Shown here piece by piece: positions 34,451-48,096 of a DNA stretch of 64,000 nucleotides. The translations under genes were made by a program, and so were the position numbers. Source of the DNA: Raphanus sativus (lineage: Eukaryota > Streptophyta > Magnoliopsida > Brassicales > Brassicaceae); assembly GCF_000801105.2 (NCBI RefSeq), contig NC_079518.1:21680800-21744799 (forward strand), written 5' to 3'. The first letter of the stretch is position 1. Every line of letters begins with the position of its first letter. A model generated the notes under the pieces. It was given only the letters and a program-made list of their open reading frames with translations, did not search any database and was not told the DNA's origin.

Positions 34451-35822
34451 ATCTACAAAGCATGAAAAATTTTTAGTTCATTATGTAAAAATTATCAACA
34501 TCCCGAGATGTCAAGTGAAGAACAAACCCGAGGAACAAACAAGTTAAACAATATCTCAAAAATTTTCTCAAAAAATCGGACAACAACAAGTAGAACAATA
34601 TCTCAAAAAATCGGACAACAACAACTAGAGGATGTCAAATGAAGAACAAACCCAAGGAACAAACCCGAGGAACAAAGTTCAATCAAAGTTAACAAGTAGA
34701 AGATGTCAAGTGGTGTACTAGATAATTAACTACCCCGAGAAACAAAGTTCAATCAAAGACAACAAAGCTACGATTGAGATATAAGAAATCGGACAAGAAC
34801 AATTACAAGTTTTGAAGTTTTGAAGTTAATTACTAGATAAGTAACTAACCCGATAATCGGACAAGAACAATCAGACAAGAACAATCCCACAAGAACAATT
34901 ACAAGAACAAACAAGATACTAGGCAAATCGCTAATCGAAGACAAATCCTTTAAACATGATTTCTCTTTCCCTCGAAGATGATTAACTAACCCAAAGACAA
35001 ATCTTTTAAACAAACAAATCAAAGTTCAAATCGTGTAAAATGAGAAACAAAAGAAGTAATCACATACCTTGTGAGAAGGAAGAGTCCGATTTCGTCTAGA
35101 TTGATAAGAGACGAAGCGGAAGAACAGAAGATATCGAAGAGGAAGATGCGGTGAGAAGAGATTAGAGACAAGAGAGATCGAAGAACACAAGAAATTGAAG
35201 AACACAAGAGAAAGGGGAGTGTCAGTGAAGAATCGCCATTGAAGGGGACCTCCACGGCGAAGAAGAGAAGAAATCAAAGAAAATTAGGGTTGGGGAAATC
35301 CCTTTTCCCCTTTTGTCTTTTTTTTTTAAATTTTTTACTATTTTGACTTAAGTTAAAAGAATGATTTTTATTTTTACTAAGTATTTTTATTTTTACTATT
35401 TTAATTTCGTAAATCAGAAACGAAAATTATAAAAAAAAATAATTATTTAACTTAATTGCTAAATGAAGGGTATTATGGTATTTATAGAAAATCAAAATCC
35501 TATTTCCCCAAAAAATATTCTAAAAATCCTATAGTAACAAAGCTAAGATGAATGTGTCTGTTAAATCCAATTTGCTCTTTTAATTATTGTTTTGTATAAC
35601 AAATATTTATATACAAAAAGTATACGTGTAATGCCTAACAACTTTTGTGTATTACTCAAAAGTCAAAACTGTTTTATTTTGGGGTATGTTATCTGACTAG
35701 TTATGAATCAAGTTTTGGTTCGGAATTGTATTCAGCAGTTGTGACATGATGACAACGGAAATTGTTCAAAGTCAGTGAGGTTGAGAACGGAACGGGTTTT
35801 CTCTTTATGTTTTAGTTGATAA
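34451..35822. other. upstream region of the ULP1-like gene and AT-rich flank
   Basis: 34470-35020 is a low-complexity stretch repeating CGGACAACAACAAG and AGAACAA words, probably leader or promoter DNA. No gene is seen to 35822. The right end of the Mutator-like element should lie here, but its terminal repeat was not identified. Confidence 0.4.
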
Positions 35823-36369
35823 CAATGTTCGAAATCGCGTTAGGCATTATGCCGATCTGGGCCTAGCGCCGAATTTAAGCGTGGTTAATCAGGGATTTTT
35901 TTATTTTTTTATTATTTATTTATTACAGATATATAATAGGTATGTGAAGTGTTCGCTTCTAGATCTCATAGCTTAATGGTTTGAGCCTTCTGAAATATCC
36001 ACACAGATCGCAGGTTCGAACCAGGAAGCAGCAAATTTTGCTCGTTTTTTGATATTTTCATTTAATGAAAACAAAATGACTATTTTACCTTCGTCTTCAA
36101 CCTCATCCCTGCAATTTTCAGACCTGAAAAGTCGCGTTTTACACATTTTTTTCTTCGATTTCACAAAATTTTTAACTGATTCTTGTTGATTTTATCCACA
36201 TATAGTAGATCTAAGGAAGAAACTATGATTTAACAGTTGAAAAATCGATTTTTTCAAGTTTTTTTTATCCAGCCTAGACTCACCGATTATGGCCTCTTCG
36301 CCACGGTGGCCCTTCGAACACCGTTTAACCGGGCGAGAACGCGGCCAGGCGGGCACGTTTTCGAACAGG
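35823..36369. mobile_element. hAT-like non-autonomous element with 8-bp TSD
   Basis: GTTGATAA occurs on both sides (35815-35822 and 36370-36377). The ends are inverted: CAATGTTCGAAATCGCG on the left, and CCTGTTCGAAAACGTG when the right end is reversed. An 8-bp duplication with CA-starting ends fits the hAT superfamily. It is 547 bp and non-coding, and contains a tRNA-like segment. Confidence 0.65.
35961..36035 (+). repeat. tRNA-derived (SINE-like) segment with A and B boxes
   Basis: TAGCTTAATGG at 35969-35979 resembles a pol III A box and GGTTCGAACC at 36013-36022 is a B box, 34 bases apart as in a tRNA. It does not fold into a complete tRNA by eye, so it is taken as a SINE head or an old tRNA pseudogene inside the hAT-like element. 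Confidence 0.45.
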
Positions 36370-36528
36370 GTTGATAATTCAAATACATTTATTGATAATC
36401 AAAATACAGTAGTCTCTTTAACTTTCTTGTTATCAATAAAGTTGATAATCCAAATACAGTTTTTCTTTTTAATATTATATAGATTTATGATAATCAAATG
36501 TATAATCCATTCTATCGAGCTCTCTGGT

Positions 36529-37211
36529 AGGCATGGGCACAGATCGGATAAACAGGGTTTTGAAGGTATTTGTGATTTGCTTCGTATGTCACAGATATCT
36601 AAATTTTCGATTTGTTTTGATTTCGAAAAATACGGATATTTGGAAAACGGATATCCGGAAAATAAATAGATATTTTCGGATAATTACGAATACTTACGGA
36701 TATCTTATATGTTTTGATTAATACAAATAATTTAAAATTCGATACAAATTTGTTTTGTAAAATATTTTTAGCTTGATATATAAGAAAAAATAAAATAAAT
36801 AATGAATATACATATTTTGAAATTTTTTTAAACCTAGTTAACTATTATAATAATATTTTTTTTAAAAGTTATAATTGTCATAATTTTTTTTCTTTTCCTT
36901 TTATGTAATACTTTTATATAAGTAATAAAGTAAATAAAATTTGTAAAATTATATGTTAGAATAATATTATATAATTTTGTACATTTAAAATTTTAAATAT
37001 AATCAAGATATACATGTATTTATATATTACCAGATCGGATCGGATATCTGCTTCCTGAAATTTTATAATTTGGGATTTGCTTCGATATTAACGGATATTG
37101 ATTTTTAGTATTTTCTTTGCTTCGGAAGTTTACGGATATTAGAAATTTTCGGATCGAATCGAAACGAATAACGAAGCGGATCAATTTTAACGGATAAAAT
37201 GCCCAGCCCAA
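36529..37211. mobile_element. MITE with 9-bp TSD (Mutator-like), TGGGC termini
   Basis: CTCTCTGGT at 36520-36528 and CTCTCTCGT at 37212-37220 form a 9-bp duplication with one mismatch. Termini are AGGCATGGGCA and, reversed, TTGGGCTGGGCA. Ends carry GATCGGAT and GGATAT words around an AT-rich core; it is 683 bp and non-coding. Confidence 0.65.
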
Positions 37212-37395
37212 CTCTCTCGTAATGGGATATGTTTGTTTAAATAAACATAGTTTTACAATTAAAATATGGTAAAAACTCTATAACTCAATAATGTTGAAAC
37301 TACCGTATTTATTAATCTATAGAGTTATTAGTTTACAAAAAGTTTATTTCTAGATTTTTCTTTTAGTTTAGAATCTATAAATTAATAATGCTGGC

Positions 37396-38169
<774 letters not shown>

Positions 38170-38174
38170 CCCGT

Positions 38175-39468
38175 TGTTGGGGTCAAAATCGGTCAAGACG
38201 AAATCAATGTCTGAAAGTCTCGGAAAAACACGAAAGATATTAGAGCAACCTCGAGAGACTAATTGTTAATCGAGAAACTTTGGAAAAATATTAAGTTCGA
38301 GATTAATCATCTCGAAATCAACGGCTAGAAACGTTTTCTACACAAGGAAAACCTACGGAAAACTAAAAGAACGCAAAAACACGCACAAGCCGAAGGAACC
38401 GAGCAGCCGACTCCGATCGCGGCCGTGGCCGCCGGGCGGCTAGCCCCCGTGCTGGCCGTGGCCGCCGGGCGGCTAGCCCCGTGCTGGCCGTGGCCGCCCG
38501 CGGCTAGCGCCCGTGCCGGCCGTGGTCGCCGGGCGGCTAGTCCCGTGTTGGCTCGGGTCGTCGGGCGGCTAGTCTTCGTGCGTAAGTTCTAGACCCCCGG
38601 GTCGCCAGAAATCCGTGTTTTGCGACTTTCCGAGATCCCGCAAACAAAACTCTTTTTCCTGCTCCAAGATTTCGGAGAACCCATAAGACGTCAACGGACA
38701 GAAAGACTTCGTATAAAACAGTGATGGTTATCTTAAAACACCATTCGCCTCAGCAATGGATCGAAGATTTTCTGAAAGACTCGACATCCAAGTAGGAGCA
38801 TTCTTTCAAAGAAATCGTAGGAAACAACGGAAGTCCGGAAGACGGCCCGAAAGGGACCAAACCCAATCAGACGGCCCATTTACGATTTTCTAAAAGATAG
38901 ATACGACGGTTTACAATTATCTTCACATAACAAGATAAATGTTAAACTTCCAAAAGGATAAATGTCAAATTTCCGAAAAGATAAATGTCAATTTTCCCGA
39001 TAAACACGAAGGCCGACGAAAATGGAAAAAGCCTAGCTCGCGGCAGACCCAGCCCGTCAAGAATAGACCGTCATATGGGAGTATATAAGCAAGACTAGGA
39101 GCAGAGGAAGGGGGATCCGAAATCAGAAGAAAGAAACCACTCTAGAGCAACTTAGAACTTAGGCTTTTATTTCCTTTTTAGCGAGCTGCAACTCAACTAG
39201 GTTAGATCTAGGTTTTGAGACTAGCGACGATCGACAGCTCTTGCGGCCGAGATCTCGACCTGTTGTTCAAACGCTCTCCGCGAATTCGGAAATAAGATTC
39301 TTTCTTTTGCTCTCTTTATTTTACGCATTTATTCCCAAACTAAACTCGTATTAACTTCGTCGTGCGTGGCCCAGCAGATAGCCGGGATCCTCGGGGAAAA
39401 CTAGGTCAACTTAGTTTTCCTACGTTTAAATTTAACAAAAATCGACAGTGCGAATTTCGGTTCCCACA
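38175..39468 (+). repeat. 5' LTR of Gypsy element 1
   Basis: 1,294 bases, TG...CA. It contains a GC-rich tandem array (about 38412-38580, unit around GTGGCCGCCGGGCGGCTAGC) and a TATATAAG box at 39082-39089. Followed by the primer-site-like TTTGGCGCTAGAAGGAGGG at 39470-39488; the matching tRNA was not identified. Confidence 0.85.
39082..39089 (+). promoter_or_regulatory. LTR TATA box
   Basis: TATATAAG in the context GGGAGTATATAAGC. The same box is kept in the other LTRs at 42110-42117, 47016-47023 and 52072-52079, so it probably marks the retroelement promoter. Confidence 0.55.
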
Positions 39469-39535
39469 GTTTGGCGCTAGAAGGAGGGGGATACACGGAT
39501 TTATCTTTCTCGCAACTACGCACGCCCAGTTAAGC

Positions 39536-41496
39536 ATGACTGCTAATACGGAAAAAGACAAGCAAACGCACGACGGACCAGCCGTCGATGCCAACGCTGA
39601 GAAGACTCCTGCCGGAAACGTATCGACGGTCACTGCCGAGGCAAAAACCGCGATGCTGGACCAGGTGAAGGAACTGTTCGCCACCGCCCATAAACGGTCG
39701 GAAGAACAAGAGAAACTAATGGCTTCACTCGCTAAACAGGTCAATACCTTAACAACGAAAAGCAAACTCCCGCGCGGATCCACCAAGGTGAGGCGTGTCA
39801 GGAGGCTCGACTTCGGAACTGCCGGAGACCAAGAAAAGGATGCCCCGAGAAAATCCCCGGAACTCATCCCTGACGATTCCACTCCGGCGGGGCAGAAGAA
39901 AACGACGGATAACCTCTCATCTCCCGNNNNNNNNNNNNNNNNNNNNNNNNNNNNNNNNNNNNNNNNNNNNNNNNNNNNNNNNNNNNNNNNNNNNNNNNNN
40001 NNNNNNNNNNNNNNNNNNNNNNNNNNCAAGGGAAACGAAGGAGACGACGACGAAAGAATCAATCTGGATATCAGCGATCGATCGGATCCGTCCGACGAAG
40101 ACGCCGACATCCACCACAGAAGGACCCGAAGTCAGTCAGCTCGACTGGCGGCAGCCTTCGAAAAACCATGACAGAAGAGGAAGAAGACCTCTACTGGTCA
40201 GAGCAAGAGAGGTTGGCTGAAGACCAGACTCGGGCCTATCGCAGCCAACGTTGACAAAGGAGCGCGAATGGCGCCAACGAGATCCATGATTTGCGCGAGT
40301 ACATCGCAAAACTGCAGCCGAGGTGAAAGCGGTAAAATCGCAGATTCACCACGCAACCAGCACTGCCCCCGAGATCGACCTGCTCCTCGAGGAATCGAGA
40401 AAGACTCTGTTCACCTCTCGAATCACGGACGCACTAGTCTCAGATCCCGGGAAAATAAAGCTTCCCACCTACGACGGAACCACATATCCGAAGGCACATC
40501 TGCAGTCCTTCCAGATTGCGATGGCGAGGTCTAAACTTCCGGAGCGGGAAAAGGACGTCGGCTGCTGTCTCCTATTCGTCGAGAACCTCAGAGGTGCTGC
40601 GCTCGAGTGGTTCTCACACTTGAAAAGAAACTCCATCGGAAGTTTCCGCCAGCTTGCTTCAGCTTTTCTGAAGCAATTCTCCATGTTCATGGACAGGGAA
40701 ACTTCCGACGTAGACCTTTGGAGTCTAATTCAAAAGAAAGATGAACCGCTCCGCGACTACATAAGGAGGTTCAAACTCGTGATGTCCAGGGTAACAGGCC
40801 TCAGCGACAGAGTCGCCATCGACGCCCTGAGAAAAAACCTTTGGTACAAATCAAAATTCCGAAAGTGGATTTCTTTGGAGAGGCCACGCACCATCCAGGA
40901 CACTCTCCACAAGGCGACGGATTTCATCATCATGAAGAAGAGATGAAAGTCCTAGCGCAAAAGCATGGACCGCAGAAAGCATCCGGCAAGAAGAAAACCT
41001 CTCATAACGAAAAGTACGTCCATCACGAAGGGGAAGACGTCCAAGGCGAACATAACTACACCGTCAATTCCGAACAAGGAAGGACCGCCGGAAACACTTG
41101 GACGCGGAACTCGTACAAGGACAATTCCAGCTGCGAGTTCCATCAGACGAGAGGTCACTCCACCGCCAACTGCAAAGTCCTCGGCGCTAGACTCATTACG
41201 AAGCTGCTTGCTGGCAAACTAGCAACGGTCAGGAGCGTGGAAGACCTGCTCCTAGATTCTGACCGTCGCCGAAGACCGACGGAGCCAATCCCGAGAATAA
41301 CGCTCCTGGAACTCAATCGGGCGAAAAAACGCGGACGGAGACAAGACGGCGAAGGAAACAACAACAACCGCCAAAGGATCAACATGATCATCGGAGGATC
41401 GCATTTTTACCAGGACTCCGTTTCGTCGATCAAAGCCTACGGACGAGGGCCGAAACGAGCCCCGGATGGTGTCAGAGGACGAGTTCCAATCACGCA
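39536..41496 (+). pseudogene. Gypsy element 1 gag, first part
   Basis: ATG 39536 opens an acidic/basic N-terminal region, then an assembly gap, then the retrotransposon gag core: [78 protein letters not shown] (about 40460-40800), and a CCHC-like knuckle [14 protein letters not shown] (about 41134-41175). Gag forms the cytoplasmic particle that packages RNA. Frameshifts near 40200-40320 and 40935 break it, and element 2 interrupts it at 41497. The frame resumes at 47408. Confidence 0.75.
39927..40026. other. assembly gap (100 N)
   Basis: Exactly 100 N inside gag. The flanks CTCCCG and CAAGGG are directly adjacent in element 2 (about 42951-42962), so little or no real sequence seems to be missing. 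Confidence 0.95.
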
Positions 41497-42497
41497 TGTT
41501 GGGGTCAAAATCGGTCAAGACGAAATCGATGTCCGAAAGTCTCGGAAAACATGAAAAATGTTAGAGCAACCTCGAGAGACTAATTGTTAATCGAGAAACC
41601 TCGGGAAAATATTAAGTTCGAGATTAATCATCTCGAAATCAACTGCTAGAAACATTTTCTACACAAGGAAAAACCTATGGAAAACTAAAAACGCAAAAAA
41701 CACGCACACGCCGAAGGAACCGAGCAGCCAACTCCGGACGTGGCCGTGGCCGCCGGGCGGCTAGCCCCGTGCTGGCCGTGGCCGCCGGCGGCTAGCGCCC
41801 GTGCTGGCCGTAGCCGCCGGGCGGCTAGCCCCGTGCTGGTCGTGGCCGCCGGCGGCTAGCGCCCGTGCTGGGACCAAAGGGACCAAACCCGATCGAACAA
41901 CCCGTTTACGATTTTCTAATAGGATAGATACGACGGTTTATAATTATCTTCGCATGACAAGATAAATGTTAAACTTCCGAAAAGATAAATGTCAACTTTC
42001 CGAAAAGATAAATGTCAACTTTCCCGATAAACGCGAAAGCCGATGAAAAATGGAAAAAGTCCAGCCCACGACGGACTCAGCCCATCAAGAATAGACCGTC
42101 ATATGGGAGTATATAAGCAAAGCTAGGAGCAGAGGAAGGGGGATCCGAAATCAGAAGAAAGAAACCACTCCAGAGCAACTTAGAACTTAGTCGTTTATTT
42201 CCTTTTTTAGCGAGCTGCGACTCAACTAGGTTAGATCTAGGTTTTGAGACTAGCGACGATCGACAGCTCTTGCGGTCGAGATCTCGACCTGTTGTCCAAC
42301 GCTCTCCGCAGATTCGGAAATAAGATTCTTTCTTTTTGCGCTCTTTATTTTACGCATTTATTCCCAAACTAGACTCGTATTAACTTTGTCGTGCGTGGCC
42401 CAGCAGATAGCCGGGATCCTCGGGGAAAACTAGGTCAACTTAGTTTTCCTACGTTTTAACTTAACTTAAATCGACAGTGCGAATTTCGGTTCCCACA
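41497..42497 (+). repeat. 5' LTR of Gypsy element 2 (deleted form)
   Basis: 1,001 bases; its partner is 1,389. About 390 bases after the GC-rich tandem array (array about 41745-41868) are missing, joining GTGCTGGG directly to ACCAAAGGG. Confidence 0.8.
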
Positions 42498-42564
42498 GTT
42501 TGGCGCTAGAAGGAGGGGGATTCACGGATTTATCTTTCTCGCAACTACGCACGCCCAGTTAAGC

Positions 42565-45113
42565 ATGTCTGTTGACGCGGAAAAAGACAAGCAAACGCAC
42601 GACGGATCAGCCGTCGATGCCAACGCTGAGAAGACTCCTGCCGGAAACGTATCGACGGTCACTGCCGAGGCAAACACCGCGATGCTGGACCAGGTGAAGG
42701 AACTGTTCGCCACCGCCAGAAACGGTCGGAAGAACAAAGAGAAACTAATGGCTTCACTCGCTAAACAGGTCAATACCTTAACAGCGAAAAGCAAACTCCC
42801 GTGCGGATCCACCAAGGTGAGGCGTGTCAGGAGGCTCGACTTCGGAACTTCCGGAGACCAAGAAAAAGATGCCCCAAGAAAATCCCCGGAACTCGTCCCT
42901 GACGATACCACTCCGACGGGGCAGAAGAAAACGACGGGCAACCTTCCACCTCCCGCAAGGGACCGAAGGAGACGACGTCGAAAGAATCAATCTGGATATC
43001 AGCGATCAATCGGACCCGTCCGACGAAGACGCCGACCTCCACCACAAAAGGACTCGAAGTCAGTCAGCTCGACTGGCGGCAGCCTTCGAAAAACCCATGA
43101 CAGAAGAGGAAGAAGACCTCTACTGGTTCAGAGCGAGAAAGGTTGGCTGAGGACCAGACTCGCGCCTATCGCAGCCAACGTAGACAAAGGAGTGCGAACG
43201 GCGCCAACGAAATCCACGATTTGCGCGAGTACATCGCCAAAACTGCAGCCGAGGTGAAAGCGGTAAAATCGCAGATTCACCACGCGACCAGCACTGCCCC
43301 CGATATCGACCTGCTCCTCGAGGAATCGAGAAAAACTCCGTTCACCTCTCGAATCACGGACGCACGAGTCTCAGATCCTGGAAAATAAAGCTTCCCACCT
43401 ACGATGGAACCACAGATCCAAAGGTACATCTGCAGTCTTTCCAGATTGCGATGGCAAGGTCTAAACTTCCGGAGCGGGAAAAGGACATCGGCTGCTGTCT
43501 CCTATTCGTCGAGAACCTCAGAGGTGCTGTGCTCGAGTGGTTCTCACACTTGAAAAGAAACTCCATCGGAAGTTTCCGCCAGCTTGCTTCGGCTTTTCTG
43601 AAGCAATTCTCCATGTTCATGGACAGGGAAACTTCCGACGTAGACCTTTGGAGTCTAATTCAAAGGAAGACGAACCGCTCCGCGACTACATAAGGAGGTT
43701 CAAACTGGTGATGTCCAGGGGTAACAGGCCTCAGCGACAGAGTCGCCATCGACGCCCTGAGGAAAAAACCTCTGGTACAAATCGAAATTCCGAAAGTGGA
43801 TTTCTCTGGAAAGGCCACGCACCATCCAGGACACTCTCCACAAGGCAACGGATTTCATCATCATGGAAGAAGAGATGAAAATCCTAGCGCAAAAGCATGG
43901 ACCGCCGAAAGCATCCGGCAAGAAGAAAACCTCTCGTAACGACAAGTAAGTCCATCACGAAGGGGAAGACGTCCAAGGCGAGCATAACTACGCCGTCAAT
44001 TCCGAACAAGAAGGACCGCCGGAAACACTTGGACGCGGAACTCGTACAAGGACAATTCCAGCTGCGAGTTCCATCAGACGAGAGGTCACTCCACCGCCAA
44101 CTGCAAAGTCCTCGGCGCTAGACTCATTATGAAGCTGCTTGACGGCAAACTAGCAACGGTCAAGAGCATGAAAGACTTGATCCTAGATTCTGACCGTCCG
44201 CCAAAGACCGACGGAGCCAATCCCGAGAATAACGCTCCTGGAACTTAATTGGGCGAAAACGCGACGGAGACAAGACGGCGAAGGAAACAACAACAACCGC
44301 CAAAGGATCAACATGGTCATCGGAGGATCGCATTTTTACCAGGACTCCGTTTCGTCAATCAAAGCCTACGGACGGAAGGCCGAGACAAGCCCCGGATGGT
44401 GTCCTGAGGACGACGTTCCCAATCACGCAATCACCTTCGAGGAACAGGATACGACCGGACTCGATAAACCCCACTACGATCCTCTGGTCATCGACTTAGT
44501 GATTCAGGATCTCGAAAGTCGGCCGCATCCTCATCGACACAAGAAGCACGGTCAATATCATGTTCCGCGACACTCTGCAGAGGATGAACATACCCTCGGA
44601 GAAGTCATCCCAGAACCAAGACCATTGACTGGATTCTCGGGCGTCACGTCCATGACCCTCGGAAAAATCAGACTCCCGGTCATGGCTAAAGAAGTCACAA
44701 AGATCGTCGAATTCGCGGTAGTGGATAACCCGGCTATCTATAACGCCATAATGGGAACTCTTTGGATAAACGCCATGAAGGCAGTCCCGTCCACTTACCA
44801 CCTCGGCGTCAAGTTTCCAACACCAACTGGAACGGCGGTAATCTGGGGAAGCCAAAAACAGTCGCGACTCTGCTTCCTAGCCGAACATAAACTTCGCAGC
44901 ATCGGAACGCCCCAGTAGCTAACCCGAAGCGAACCAAGAAGAACCTGAGTATCTCCGAGAACTCAGCAAAAAACAACTCGAATTTGTCCGAACAGGCCAC
45001 GACTCAGGACAGCGGAAATCCTCGAGTCCATCGCCGAGAAAACGGATGACCTAACTCCCAACGCGACCGCCGACTTAGCCGAAACAGTCAAGGCGCCGGA
45101 AATCGTGGAGTAG
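42565..45113 (+). pseudogene. Gypsy element 2 gag-protease, multiply frameshifted
   Basis: Starts MSVDAEKDKQTHDGSAVDAN and follows the element 1 gag closely: [45 protein letters not shown] region, then the protease region near 44410-44920 ([55 protein letters not shown]). A one-base change near 44520 puts the protease active-site segment out of frame, and other shifts lie near 43140, 43390, 43670 and 43950. It ends at the tandem TAG stops at 45111-45116. Confidence 0.75.
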
Positions 45114-45425
45114 TAGCAACCACGACAGAAACAGAACTACGAGATGGCTTGATCCTCGCAAGAGGTACATAGGCAGCTCGTCGGAACCCGACGAGTTCAG
45201 CTATCCCCCTCACCAAAAACGGGGGAGATGGGAACAAACATCCTTGTACTCCCGCAAAAATACTTTTCCCATGTACTCTACCTTATAAAGTTTTTTTAAT
45301 TCAAATGCTTACTCAACGCATAAACATTACGGAAAACGAAAATCATATCTTTGAGGAACGCGAGACGTCGTTAGTTCTCGAAAAGTCTTGATTCTCCATT
45401 CTCCTCCAAACAGTCCATCGCGACT

Positions 45426-45794
45426 CTAAAATCTACCAAACAGTCCGTCTGTGACTCTAACAAACTCTATCAACGGTCGAGGGCCTGAACAAGTAAAGTA
45501 ACCTTCCGGAGGATGCTCCGAACTCTCATTCCCACGGGGAATGCGAAACACGACTCCCTTCGGAACCTCATATTCAGCGGATACATCGCTCGGCGAGTCA
45601 ATTTCCTTACGCATCCTCAGAGGTCGCCGGGGAATCGGGATCACGGGAAGGGGAGCATCAGAACCAAAGACAGCGTCGCAGTACGCGTTCCTGTTGATCT
45701 CTGAAACCTCGGGCTTCGGAACTTCTTCCTCGGCATGAAAACTATCCGAAGACGAGTGAGACTGCCTCCTCGAGGATTTTGATCTTGAAGTCAT
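45426..45794 (-). pseudogene. antisense ORF of element 2, N-terminal remnant
   Basis: Starts MTSRSKSSRRQSHSSSDSFH as in element 1 and reaches EHPPEGYFTC, where a deletion joins it to unrelated sequence. Serine/arginine-rich start, then a conserved segment of the Tat-type antisense ORF. Function unknown. Confidence 0.65.
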
Positions 45795-46013
45795 TCTTTT
45801 CTTAAAGTAGAGAGAGAATTTGCAAGAGAGAGATTAACTTGAGATTCTTGGTGTGAAGTGAGAATGGTTAAAAGATTCACAAGTCTTTATAGGCAAAGAT
45901 TTTACTATTCACTCCGACCTTCGACACGATTTCGTCTCCATACTTTCCTCACGAACCATACCGCAAGCTAGGACCTACAAACCCTACGGCTCCTAGCTAG
46001 CTGGGGGGCTAAC

Positions 46014-47402
46014 TGTTGGGGTCAAAATCGGTCAAGACGAAATCGATGTCCGAAAGTCTCGGAAAACATGAAAAATGTTAGAGCAACCTCGAGAGACTAA
46101 TTGTTAATCGAGAAACCTCGGGAAAAATTAAGTTCGAGATTAATCATCTCGAAATCAACTGCTAGAAACATTTTCTACATAAGGAAAAACCTACGGAAAA
46201 CTAAAAACGCAAAAAACACGCACACGCCGAAGGAACCGAGCAGCCAACTCCGGACGTGGCCGTGGCCGCCGGGCGGCTAGCCCTGTGCTGGCCGTGGCCG
46301 CCGGCGGCTAGTGCCCGTGATGGTCGTGGCCGCCGGGCGGCTAGCCCCGTGCTGGCCGTGGCCGCCGGCGACTAGCGCCCGTGCTGGCCGTGGCCACCGG
46401 GCGGCTAGCCCCGTGCTGGCCGTGGCCGCCGGCGGCTAGCGCCCGTGCTGGCCGTTGTCGCCGGGCGGCTAGCCCCGTGCTGGCTCGGGTCATCGGACGG
46501 CTAGTCTTCGTGCCTAAGTTCTAGGCCTCCGGGTCGCTAGAAATCCGTGTTTTGCGACTTTCCGAGATCCCGCAAACAAAACTCCTTTTCCTGCTCCAAG
46601 ATTCCAAAGAACCCGTAAGACGTCAACGGATAGGAAGATTTCGTTTAAAACGGTGATGTTTATCTTAAAACACCATGTGCCTCAGCAATGGATCGAAGAT
46701 CTTCCGAAAGACTCGACATCCAAGTAGGAGCATTCTTTCAAAGAAATCGTAGAAAACAGCGGAAAACCGGAAGACGGCCCGAAAGGGACCAAACCCGATC
46801 GAACAACCCGTTTACGATTTTCTAAAAGGATAGATACGACGGGTTTACAATTATCTTCGCATGACAAGATAAATGGTAAACTTCCGAAAAGATAAATGTC
46901 AACTTTCCGAAAAGATAAATGTCAACTTTCCCGATAAACGCGAAAGCCGACGAAAATGGAAAAAGTCCTGCCCGCGACGGACTCAGCCCATCAAGAATAG
47001 ACCGTCATATGGGAGTATATAAGCAAAGCTAGGAGCAGAGGAAGGGGGATCCGAAATCAGAAGAAAGAAACCACTCCAGAGCAACTTAGAACTTAGTCGT
47101 TTATTTCCTTTTTAGCGAGCTGCGACTCAACTAGGTTAGATCTAGGTTTTGAGACTAGCGACGATCGACAGCTCTTGCGGCCGAGATCTCGACCTGTTGT
47201 CCAACGCTCTCCGCAGATTCGGAAATAAGATTCTTTCTTTTTGCTCTCTTTATTTTACGCATTTATTCCCAAACTAGACTCGTATTAACTTCGTCGTGCG
47301 TGGCCCAGCAGATAGCCGGGATCCTCGGGGAAAACTAGGTCAACTTAGTTTTCCTACGTTTTAACTTAACTTAAATCGACAGTGCGAATATCGGTTCCCA
47401 CA
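46014..47402 (+). repeat. 3' LTR of Gypsy element 2
   Basis: 1,389 bases, TGTTGGGG...CCCACA, with the longest GC-rich tandem array in this window (about 46253-46500). Directly followed by ACGCA and the continuation of element 1. Confidence 0.85.
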
Positions 47403-47407
47403 ACGCA

Positions 47408-48096
47408 ATCATCTTCGAGGAACAGGATACAGCCGGACTCGATAAACCCCACTACGATCCTCTGGTCATCGACTTGGTGATTCAGGATCTCGAAGTCGGC
47501 CGCATCCTCATCGACACAGGAAGCATGATCAACATCATGTTCCGCGACACTCTGCAGAGGATGAACATACCCCTCGGAGAAGTCATCCCAGAACCAAGAC
47601 CGTTGACTGGATTCTCGGGCGTCACGTCCATGACCCTCGGAAAAATCAGACTCCCGGTCATGGCTAAAGAAGTCACGAAGATCGTCGAATTCGCGGGTAG
47701 TGGATAACCCGGCTATCTATAACGCCATAATGGGAACTCCTTGGATAAACGCCATGAAGGCAGTCCCGTCCACTTACCATCTCAGCGTCAAGTTTTCCAA
47801 CACCGACTGGAACAGCGGTAATCTGGGGAAGCCAAAAACAGTCGCGACTCTGCTTCCTGGCCGAACATAAATTGCGCAGCAATCGGAACGCCCCAGTAGC
47901 TAACCCGAAGCGAACTAAGAAGCATCTGAGTATCTCCGAGAACTCAGCAAAGAGCAGCTCGGATTTGTCCGAACAGGCCACAACTCAGGATAGCGGGAAA
48001 ATCTTCGAGTCCATCGCCGAAAGAACGGATGACCTAACTCCCAACGCGACCACCGACTTAGCTGAAACAGTCAAGGCGCCGGAAATCGTGGAGTAA
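47408..48096 (+). pseudogene. Gypsy element 1 protease part, continued
   Basis: Continues gag from 41496: [18 protein letters not shown], then [15 protein letters not shown] with the retropepsin DTG motif, [39 protein letters not shown], and a tail ending EIVE at 48096. A frameshift near 47690 splits it. No reverse transcriptase follows. Confidence 0.75.

Larger units (their letters stand above)
41497..47402 (+). mobile_element. Ty3/Gypsy element 2, nested in element 1
   Basis: 5.9 kb, flanked by ACGCA at 41492-41496 and 47403-47407. 5' LTR 41497-42497, 3' LTR 46014-47402. Internal region has gag-protease (42565-45113), a GC-poor spacer and a shortened antisense ORF, then a purine tract CTGGGGGGC at 46001-46009 just before the 3' LTR. 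It is the same family as element 1, with internal deletions. It also has no reverse transcriptase or integrase. Confidence 0.85.

Noticed and set aside
35961..36035. A true tRNA gene
   Set aside because: A and B boxes are present, but I could not pair a convincing acceptor stem and anticodon arm; a SINE or tRNA remnant fits better.
39406..40110. 234-aa minus-strand ORF in the gag region
   Set aside because: It reads through the N gap and mirrors gag codons; the conserved antisense ORF of this family is elsewhere, at 49100-50910.
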